From Euryarchaeota archaeon UBA128 (GTDB lineage Archaea; Thermoplasmatota; Poseidoniia; Poseidoniales; Poseidoniaceae), in assembly GCA_002496955.1 (NCBI GenBank), contig DALZ01000075.1:4461-16676 (forward strand): a stretch of DNA of 12,216 nt, read 5' to 3'. The translations under genes and the position numbers were made by a program. Shown here piece by piece: positions 6,520 through 12,216 of this stretch (positions within the stretch are counted from its first letter, which is position 1; every line of letters begins with the position of its first letter). The notes beneath the pieces are model-generated. The model did not search any database, was not told the DNA's origin, and saw only the letters and a program-made list of their open reading frames with translations.

Positions 6520-8685
6520 TCAAAACCTCTGGTCTATTTCGTTGAATAGCCCCACTACTTGATGGTGATTCTTTACTTTGGAATTAAACATATTTGGAAT
6601 CTTGCCGATACCTGCTGGTGGTAATATCAACGCTTGCAAACTTCGGATAGGCGGGCCACCAGTTCTGGTAAAGCCTAGAACCATTCTTGCAGAAACACCA
6701 TCAAAAATATTACTTATCAAGCCAATGGGACCCAATACTTGTCTATACAGAGTTGTCTCGTTTAGTTTACCTGTCCACTTGACACTGCGGCCATACCATT
6801 TGACTAATCGTCCATGGGCGCCACGATAGTTAGTTTGGTTGAGGATATATGACCTGATGTCATTCAGTCCTTTGGATGCTGTCTTGCCTTCTTTGCCGTA
6901 TCGAGCAATTGAGGACAAATCGGCCTCGCCCCAAACACCAGCAGGGTGATTTAGCGAAGCGATTAATGAGTTTTTGTACTTCTCTCCTGATCTTGGATCC
7001 ATAACTCTATTCCATCGTTGTAGGTGGACACCTGGGCCCTCATATTTCCCATCATAAGCCACGGTGTCAGACATTGAGTGCAGTAATTGATAGGATTTTA
7101 TGTCACTCATGATGTGTAAACTGACGGCTTGTTCTGACTCCATTGTTCCAACAGCATCGCCGTTGATTAGGTATTCTCCTTCTCTAGAATTTGATGACAT
7201 CCATGGTTTTGCCTTCAGACGGTTCTCTTCGAAGCGAGAGAAGTCAACCATCAGGTCTCTGATGACAGGATAACCGGAAAGAGGTTCGATTTTCATGACT
7301 CCGTTAACTCCTATTGCCTCTGAGATACTGGTTATATCGGCAATGACGAGTCTGCCATTGACTCGAACTCCAGAGGTTGGTGAACCGGTTCCATCACCTA
7401 CCCTAAAGGTCAAACTTCCGTCTACATTATTTTTAATGGCAAATAACATTTCTTGGATTGACGCATTAGCAGGAAGTGAACAAACTATGGTGTCCCATCC
7501 AGATTCGGCTGCTGTTGGACAGTAGCGGAACATTTCAAGGGTTACAGTCAATTCCGATGTATCTACCATACCAGGAGCGAAGTCTCCGGAAACTTCCTCT
7601 TCATCACCACTAGTTCCAAATGCTATCATTTGGTCTAACAATTCAATTTGTAGATTCCCAGAGGAGTCAACACAGGCAATCTTTGGTAGTGCCTGAGCAA
7701 CCCATGTTGTCCATGGTGGTTCAAAGTCAACATCACACAATTGAATGTTGTGAACTTGGTTGGCGCCCAATGACTGATATTTATCGTTCCAATCTACGCC
7801 GGCCTTGCAAAACTCATCGTATGCTGTGTCGCCGATTGCACATACGCTGAAATGCACACCATCGAGCGATGGGTTTTGAGAGTTAACTGACTGCCAAAGT
7901 GATTCAGCGTTGTCGGGCATTTCCCCTTCCCCCCAAGTCGAAGTGATAATCAGAGTTCTCTTATGACCTGCTAGTTTGGCTGCATCGAATCCATCCATGT
8001 CATAGACTGTTGGAACTAAGCCATAGTCTGCTGCTAGTTTGGCAGTCTTTTCCGCTAATCCGGATGCGTTGCCGGTTTGGGAGCCAAACAGAATGGCAAG
8101 CGAACGGTCGCCATCCATGAGGGCTTGTAGTTCTGCGCTCGCATCGCCTGATGCTGCTGGTGCGCTAGCTGAAGCGACTGGAGCGGCAGCAACCATTTCT
8201 GAATCATCTACCGTTATTGTTCCAGTATCTAAATCAGACATGACTTGCAAGGCAGAGTTGGCCCATTTTTCCCAAACAGGCTCATAATCTACATCGCACA
8301 ACTGTATATCATGAACTCTGGTTGCTCCCAATTGATTCAGCTTAGCATCCCAGTCCAAGCCGGCCTTGCAGAACTCATCATATGAGGTATCTCCAATCGC
8401 GCATATTGAATAGTTAACAGAATTCAAACTGGGGTTTTGTTCACAAGTTGCAGCCCAGATTGATTCAGCGTTATCTGGCATTTCTCCTTCGCCCCAAGTG
8501 GAGGTGATGATAAACAGGCGCTTTGCGTCCGAGAAATTATTTGGCTTTATGTCACCTATGTCTACAACTTTGGCCTGTAGATTGAATTTTTTAGCAAGTT
8601 TGGCAGTCTTACCCGCGAGTTCTTCGGCGTTGCCAGTCTGGGAACCGAAATAGATAGTTAGTTGCCTGTCAGGAACCTCCGGCAT
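6520..8685 (-). CDS. Tandem flavodoxin fused to a cysteine-free SdhB-like domain
   Basis: A 721-residue protein with three parts. Flavodoxin domain 1 (about 8-148) has the FMN phosphate loop FGSQTGN (13-19), STWGEGE (62-68) and GDTSYDEF (98-105). An Ala/Pro-rich linker follows, then flavodoxin domain 2 (about 196-335), a close copy with FGSQTGN (200-206), STWGEGE (249-255) and GDTAYDEF (285-292). From about 377 the protein matches the SdhB/FrdB iron-sulfur subunit: ELTVTLEMFRY, the ferredoxin-like loop FRVGDGTGSPTSGVRVNG (427-444), PVIRDLMVDFS (473-483), KPW (493-495), YEGPGVHLQRW (548-558), and KGLNDI (605-610) where SdhB has CPKGLNP. All expected ligand cysteines are absent, and the only two in this half lie at its start. 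A C-terminal extension (611-721) is unassigned. GGGTGA at 8691-8696 supports ATG 8685 over GTG 8694. Likely an electron carrier or docking subunit acting with the HdrB-like protein; the substrate is unknown. Confidence 0.82.
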   Translation of the reverse strand: MPEVPDRQLTIYFGSQTGNAEELAGKTAKLAKKFNLQAKVVDIGDIKPNNFSDAKRLFIITSTWGEGEMPDNAESIWAATCEQNPSLNSVNYSICAIGDTSYDEFCKAGLDWDAKLNQLGATRVHDIQLCDVDYEPVWEKWANSALQVMSDLDTGTITVDDSEMVAAAPVASASAPAASGDASAELQALMDGDRSLAILFGSQTGNASGLAEKTAKLAADYGLVPTVYDMDGFDAAKLAGHKRTLIITSTWGEGEMPDNAESLWQSVNSQNPSLDGVHFSVCAIGDTAYDEFCKAGVDWNDKYQSLGANQVHNIQLCDVDFEPPWTTWVAQALPKIACVDSSGNLQIELLDQMIAFGTSGDEEEVSGDFAPGMVDTSELTVTLEMFRYCPTAAESGWDTIVCSLPANASIQEMLFAIKNNVDGSLTFRVGDGTGSPTSGVRVNGRLVIADITSISEAIGVNGVMKIEPLSGYPVIRDLMVDFSRFEENRLKAKPWMSSNSREGEYLINGDAVGTMESEQAVSLHIMSDIKSYQLLHSMSDTVAYDGKYEGPGVHLQRWNRVMDPRSGEKYKNSLIASLNHPAGVWGEADLSSIARYGKEGKTASKGLNDIRSYILNQTNYRGAHGRLVKWYGRSVKWTGKLNETTLYRQVLGPIGLISNIFDGVSARMVLGFTRTGGPPIRSLQALILPPAGIGKIPNMFNSKVKNHHQVVGLFNEIDQRF
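6525..6529 (-). promoter_or_regulatory. Ribosome binding site for the HdrB-like gene, inside the upstream gene
   Basis: GAGGT on the minus strand lies within the last codons of the flavodoxin-SdhB-like gene. It is five bases before GTG 6519 and 14 bases before ATG 6510, so it favours the GTG start. Stop and start read TGAGTG with no spacer. Confidence 0.6.
7684..8100 (-). repeat. Second copy of the intragenic flavodoxin duplication
   Basis: Encodes the second flavodoxin domain. It shares with the first copy FGSQTGN, TSTWGEGEMPDNAES, QNPSL, CAIGDT, YDEFCKAG, QLCDVD and other stretches in the same order and nearly the same spacing, so the pair arose by tandem duplication within the gene. Confidence 0.8.
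8245..8661 (-). repeat. First copy of the intragenic flavodoxin duplication
   Basis: Encodes the first flavodoxin domain. The FMN loops are preserved in both copies, arguing that both still bind flavin. The copies differ mainly in surface helices, for example around residues 20-60 of each domain. Confidence 0.8.
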
Positions 8686-8690
8686 ACTGC

Positions 8691-8696
8691 TCACCC
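8691..8696 (-). promoter_or_regulatory. Ribosome binding site of the flavodoxin-SdhB-like gene
   Basis: GGGTGA on the minus strand, five bases before ATG 8685. It overlaps the alternative in-frame GTG at 8694, which has no such site of its own, so it decides the start. Confidence 0.6.
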
Positions 8697-8764
8697 AATA
8701 TTCCCAAATCGCCGTAGTCTTTGAAGGTTGCTTGCTAACCCTTCATTAGAGCCTATTGAACTGG

Positions 8765-8772
8765 TAAATTTT
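8765..8772 (-). promoter_or_regulatory. Weak TATA-like element before the flavodoxin-SdhB-like gene
   Basis: AAAATTTA on the minus strand, just after the thermosome stop, would place a transcription start near 8742 with a leader of about 56 bases. The 98-base gap between the thermosome stop and ATG 8685 is wide for this compact region, which suggests a separate promoter. The match is weak and read-through from the thermosome gene is possible. Confidence 0.22.
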
Positions 8773-8783
8773 CTGCTGACAAA

Positions 8784-10406
8784 TCACATTTGGAAGTCGC
8801 CCATGTCTCCCATCTCGTCACCCATTGATACTCCCTTTGATGAGATAACGTCGTCAATTCTGAGAATCATAACTGCAGTCTCTGTTGCAGATTGAATCGC
8901 TTGTTCGACGACTCTAATAGGTTCGAGCACATTGGCATCACGCATATCCACGACACCGCCCTCATAGACATTAATTCCAGCATTTGATTGCCCATCTGCA
9001 TGAGCTTTCCTTAGTTCTATCAATGTAGTGACGGGATCTAAACCAGCATTTTCTGCTAAAGTCCTAGGGATTATTTCCAGTGCTGAAGCGAAAGCTTCGA
9101 TTGCCATCTGCTCTCTTCCACCCACGGTTTCGGCAAATGTTCGTAGGTCTCTTGACAACGCTGCGAGAACGCTACCGCCACCAGTTAACACCGCTCCGTC
9201 TTCCCAGGCAACTGAAACAACTCCAACTGCATCGTCAAATGCGCGACGAATCTCATCAACAACGTGTTCAGTTCCGCCACGAAGTAAAACAGAAACAGAT
9301 TTTGCTTCTGGACATCCGGTGATGAATGTCATTTCTGATTCACCGATTTTCTTCTCCTCAACCTTTTCAGCATGTCCCAAATCATCTTTAGTCAAGTCAT
9401 CAAGGTTGGTGACTATTTTTCCACTGGTCGCCTTTGACAAGGCTTCCATATCAGACTTTTTCGCTCTTCTTATGGCAAAAATGCCAGCTTTAGCCATGTA
9501 ATGTTGAGCTAATTCATCGATTCCCTTTTGGCAAATCAAAACATTTGCTCCGGATTTTTCAATTTTCTCGACTAAACCGCGAATGTAATTTTCCTCCTCC
9601 TCAAGGAATTTTGACAATTGGTTGGGGTCTGTTATCTGAATTTTAGCATCGACTTCGGTTTTTTTGACTTCGATTGCGGAGTTAACCAGCGCTATCTTGG
9701 CACCTTTCATCGACCGCGGCATACCAGCGTGTACTCGCTCTTTATCGAGTATAATTCCGTCAATCAGCGTGGAATCCTTTATTGACCCCCCTTGACGCTT
9801 TTCGACTTTTATATCAGACAGATCAACAAGCCGTTGATCTGCTTCAATAATTCCAACGGCGTTAACAGATTTAACACAAATATCCGCCATGAATGACTTA
9901 ACAGCACCGGCTGACTTACCAGTCAGTGCGGTTTTGGCTACTTCCATGAGAACTGAATCGTCATTTTTTGTCGCAATACCGTGGCCTTCCAACAACTCAA
10001 CAGCCTTTTCAGCCGCAAGCCTGAAGCCCTCACAGATTACTGTAGGATGGACATTTTGCTCAATTAGGTCTTCACTTCGTTTGAGTAATTCCCCAGACAG
10101 AACTACGGCGGTTGTCGTTCCATCAAAACAATGTTGCTCTTGGGTCTTAGCGACTTCAATAATCATCTTTGCAGCTGGATGCTCTATATCCATTTCCTTC
10201 AAGATTGTTGCACCGTCATTGGTAATTACGACATCTCCCATTGAATCGACTAGCATCTTATCCATGCCCTTGGGCCCTAGTGTTGAACGAACCGCATCTG
10301 CAACGGCTTTGGCCGCTGCAATATTGTTTGATTGGGCTGTTCTTCCGCGTGTTCTTTGAGTTCCATCTTTCAGGATGAAAATTGGTGCCTGACCATTACC
10401 ATACAT
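8784..10406 (-). CDS. ths: Thermosome subunit (group II chaperonin)
   Basis: A 540-residue protein, the usual length for an archaeal thermosome subunit, which assembles into a double-ring cytosolic chamber for ATP-driven protein folding. Family motifs are clear: RTRGRTAQSNNIAAAKAVAD near the N-terminus, TLGPKGMDKM (42-51), ITNDGATILKEM (61-72), DGTTTAVVLSGELL (95-108), the apical region with MPRSMKGAKIALVNS, VLLRGGTEHVVDEIRRAFDDA, GGGSVLAALSR, NAGLDPVTTLIELR and a C-terminal Gly/Met/Asp tail GDEMGDMGDFQM. One oddity: the normally invariant GDGTTT reads FDGTTT, with the catalytic aspartate (D95) kept. The ATG at 10406 has GAGG at 10414-10417 seven bases upstream. It stands alone between the surface protein gene (71-base gap) and the flavodoxin-SdhB-like gene. 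Which paralogue it is cannot be told from one subunit. Confidence 0.97.
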   Translation of the reverse strand: MYGNGQAPIFILKDGTQRTRGRTAQSNNIAAAKAVADAVRSTLGPKGMDKMLVDSMGDVVITNDGATILKEMDIEHPAAKMIIEVAKTQEQHCFDGTTTAVVLSGELLKRSEDLIEQNVHPTVICEGFRLAAEKAVELLEGHGIATKNDDSVLMEVAKTALTGKSAGAVKSFMADICVKSVNAVGIIEADQRLVDLSDIKVEKRQGGSIKDSTLIDGIILDKERVHAGMPRSMKGAKIALVNSAIEVKKTEVDAKIQITDPNQLSKFLEEEENYIRGLVEKIEKSGANVLICQKGIDELAQHYMAKAGIFAIRRAKKSDMEALSKATSGKIVTNLDDLTKDDLGHAEKVEEKKIGESEMTFITGCPEAKSVSVLLRGGTEHVVDEIRRAFDDAVGVVSVAWEDGAVLTGGGSVLAALSRDLRTFAETVGGREQMAIEAFASALEIIPRTLAENAGLDPVTTLIELRKAHADGQSNAGINVYEGGVVDMRDANVLEPIRVVEQAIQSATETAVMILRIDDVISSKGVSMGDEMGDMGDFQM

Positions 10407-10413
10407 AGTGTCG

Positions 10414-10417
10414 CCTC
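10414..10417 (-). promoter_or_regulatory. Ribosome binding site of the thermosome gene
   Basis: GAGG within ATGAGGCG on the minus strand, seven bases before the ATG at 10406. A small hairpin (CTCT, loop CGCA, AGAG) lies immediately upstream at 10419-10430 and may influence access, though four base pairs is a short stem. Confidence 0.55.
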
Positions 10418-10452
10418 ATCTCTTGCGAGAGCAACCAAGATTTCAACCCTAC

Positions 10453-10459
10453 GATTATG
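10453..10459 (-). promoter_or_regulatory. Candidate TATA element of the thermosome gene
   Basis: CATAATC on the minus strand in the 71-base gap. With a 26-base offset, transcription would begin near 10430, giving a leader of about 24 bases. Its ATAATCG core is the same as in the candidate element before the ribosomal operon at 2994-3000. Confidence 0.35.
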
Positions 10460-10477
10460 CTGAACAATGAGCCGAAC

Positions 10478-12216
10478 TCAGTTTTGTTGATTTTGCGATA
10501 GCCACATCTCACCATAAGCGTTCCATTGCTCCATGGTCCATCCATCAGGCAAGCCTGTTGCTGGCAAAGGCGGGGCACTAGGGATTAGTGCTTCTCCAGC
10601 GGTAGCAAGAATGTCTCCGGTTACAGCACTATCATGGATATTATAGGTAATGTTCTGCACTATTGTTGGTTTTGATTCTGCGGGGTTTTGGAACTGGTCA
10701 CCTTCCTGAACCGGTTTCTCTTGATATTGAGGTTTAGGAACTTGTTGAGGCTCTGATGTTTGGGGTGGCATTGAGGCTGGCACGCTGGCAGGCGGACCAG
10801 AGGGAACTGTAGGCGCTGATATCACTGACTGATACGTGGCGGTTAAACTGTCTTGGTAACCTTCCTGCCCCCAATTCGCATACTCATCATCATCATCTTC
10901 GACACTTCTAAGAATTCTGACGGTGACAATAATTCCACCGAGTATTATAACAATAAAACCTAACCAAGTTGCGGCACCAGCAAAATCAAACCCAGCATCC
11001 GCATCATCGTTTGTTTCAATTATTATTTTCCGCAACTGTACCTGGATAGGTGATTGTGCAGCATCACTAACTGTATCGGAGCGTGCCCAGAGAATAATTT
11101 CCGAATCAAATGTTGGATTATCTAGATTTAACAGGGTATCTTCTGTTACTTCGAACCTAATTGTTACTACCTTTACCGAATCATCACCAGTGCCTAACAC
11201 AAATTGGCGATCGCTGTTATCGATTCTAGATTTATACCAACTGCTCGAATTACCATAGTCTATATCCATAGATACAGATTGTGCGGTTGAAAACTGATTT
11301 CTCACACTCACTTCCAAAACTACCTCTTCTTCAAAATTGTCAATAATTACTTGCTGTGATGGTAGAATCTTGAGATATTGATTGGCACTACCTACTGAGT
11401 AAGTGGAGCCGCCACTGGCTATGACTGAGTCATCGAAATCACTCCTAGCAATAACTACCATCTGTAAATTACCGCTTACACCAGTATCAAAAGAAAACTC
11501 GACTGTAACATTGTAACTAGCACCGCTGTCGATGATTGGAGTAAATTGACCGCTGACTAAGTTGGTAAATTGTGCGTTCATACCCTGAGGTAAACTGAGG
11601 CTCATCTCAAATTTGTCTGCAATATTACCATTATTGGTCACCTCGAAAGTCATTGATTGAGCAATGTCTCCAGGGATATATGACTGGTCAGAGTTGTCGG
11701 TTTCAACATGTACACTCGCAGTCTGTCTGATTTCCACAGGAATGACTTCATTTACTGACAAAGAGGAATCGCCAACATTTGTTGCAGTGACAATTACTTC
11801 GTAAAATCCCTCGGGTAGACCTATCGGCATTGGCAAATTAAGGAAGAATGTCCACGAGCCGCCCCATTCATCCAATAATGGGGATTGTATGGTGTCAACA
11901 AAGGCCGCATCTTGTCGGTACTTTAATGGAAAATCGCTAGTCACTGTAATATTGTATGATTCCTGATCATTACCATTATTGTATAGCGACATTAGTATTG
12001 ATTTACCCTCCTCATTTGCGTAGCCTTCGACAAACAATCTACCATTATCGTCACTAAATAAAGCGTAACTGGCTTCAAGGTCAAAATCGCGGAATATAGG
12101 GACATCAATGATTCTGGTAAGTAAGGTGTCTCCTACTACATCGCCGCTTGTTCTAGATGCCCTGACATTGACATTCACCTGGCCAGGTAAAGCCCTTTCT
12201 TCTGCTGAAATTAGCA
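10478..12216 (-). CDS. Membrane-anchored surface protein with Ig/NEW3-like repeats, 5' end outside window
   Basis: The frame has no stop through the right edge, so the true start lies outside; an in-frame GTG at 12178 is only internal. 578 residues are visible. The first ~400 are beta-rich and extracellular in character, with repeated phrases typical of NEW3/CARDB-type Ig-like domains (SLYNNGNDQESYNITV, TFEVTNNGNIADKFEMSL, VLEVSVRNQFSTAQSVSM) and glycosylation sequons (NIT, NVT, NSS). One strong transmembrane segment, around TWLGFIVIILGGIIVTV (about 10925-10980), is followed by RILRS and an acidic run, giving an outside-to-inside orientation. The cytoplasmic tail is rich in Pro and Gln and contains IVQNITYNIHDSAVTGDI and, near the end, LPDGWTMEQWNAYGEMWL. 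From memory, similar tails occur in marine Thermoplasmatota surface proteins; this was not checked. Ligand and function are unknown; adhesion, sensing or envelope structure are possible. Confidence 0.75.
   Translation of the reverse strand, partial: LISAEERALPGQVNVNVRASRTSGDVVGDTLLTRIIDVPIFRDFDLEASYALFSDDNGRLFVEGYANEEGKSILMSLYNNGNDQESYNITVTSDFPLKYRQDAAFVDTIQSPLLDEWGGSWTFFLNLPMPIGLPEGFYEVIVTATNVGDSSLSVNEVIPVEIRQTASVHVETDNSDQSYIPGDIAQSMTFEVTNNGNIADKFEMSLSLPQGMNAQFTNLVSGQFTPIIDSGASYNVTVEFSFDTGVSGNLQMVVIARSDFDDSVIASGGSTYSVGSANQYLKILPSQQVIIDNFEEEVVLEVSVRNQFSTAQSVSMDIDYGNSSSWYKSRIDNSDRQFVLGTGDDSVKVVTIRFEVTEDTLLNLDNPTFDSEIILWARSDTVSDAAQSPIQVQLRKIIIETNDDADAGFDFAGAATWLGFIVIILGGIIVTVRILRSVEDDDDEYANWGQEGYQDSLTATYQSVISAPTVPSGPPASVPASMPPQTSEPQQVPKPQYQEKPVQEGDQFQNPAESKPTIVQNITYNIHDSAVTGDILATAGEALIPSAPPLPATGLPDGWTMEQWNAYGEMWLSQNQQN

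Noticed and set aside
5653..8685. The SdhB-like/HdrB-like pair as decayed pseudogenes
   Set aside because: Both frames are intact over 721 and 288 codons, have ribosome binding sites and coupled start/stop, and keep the FMN loops and fold landmarks. Loss is confined to cluster ligands, which fits repurposing better than decay.
9028..9501. 157-codon open frame on the plus strand inside the thermosome gene
   Set aside because: It is antisense to a clear thermosome coding region, is serine-rich as expected from complementing Ala/Asp/Glu codons, and resembles no family. It is a shadow frame.
9889..10359. 156-codon open frame on the plus strand inside the thermosome gene
   Set aside because: Antisense shadow of the N-terminal thermosome coding region, without a ribosome binding site or recognisable domain.

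Overview
The window looks like archaeal chromosome, most likely a marine Thermoplasmatota-type euryarchaeon such as Marine Group II / Poseidoniales. The evidence is an archaeal-type L3-L4-L23-L2 ribosomal cluster, a group II chaperonin (thermosome), a Hef helicase-nuclease of the euryarchaeal kind, GGAGGTG-like ribosome binding sites, and a large membrane-anchored surface protein with a proline-rich tail. Archaeon is confident; the exact lineage is inference. Gene packing is tight: overlapping stops, coupled starts and short spacers. No tRNA, rRNA, CRISPR array or insertion sequence was seen.

Layout. Positions 1-2765 (minus strand) hold the start of an S10-type ribosomal operon read right to left: L3, L4, L23, and an L2 cut by the left edge. 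The 320-base divergent gap at 2766-3085 carries promoter candidates for both directions and a GC-rich leader that could encode a 40-residue basic peptide before L3. Positions 3086-5656 (plus strand) encode Hef, with intact helicase and XPF-type nuclease motifs and a PCNA-binding (PIP) box in the linker. Hef meets the next minus-strand gene tail to tail, the two stop codons sharing the four bases TTAA.

Positions 5653-8685 (minus strand) are the most unusual part: a tightly coupled two-gene unit. The first gene encodes two tandem flavodoxin domains fused to a domain that aligns along its length with the succinate dehydrogenase/fumarate reductase iron-sulfur subunit (SdhB/FrdB), yet every cysteine expected to bind [2Fe-2S], [4Fe-4S] and [3Fe-4S] clusters is missing. 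The second gene encodes a protein of the HdrB/SdhE (CCG-domain) family in which most cluster cysteines are also gone. SdhB-like plus HdrB-like is the usual partnership in thiol:fumarate reductase and SdhE-type succinate dehydrogenases. Here it seems to have been rebuilt without iron-sulfur clusters and with added FMN domains. A flavin-for-iron swap suited to iron-poor surface water is one hypothesis; a purely structural or regulatory role is the alternative.

Positions 8784-10406 (minus strand) encode a thermosome subunit whose ATP-binding GDGTTT motif reads FDGTTT. Positions 10478-12216 (minus strand) encode the C-terminal part of a large surface protein: Ig-like/NEW3-like ectodomain repeats, one membrane span and a cytoplasmic tail with two short motifs. 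It runs off the right edge.
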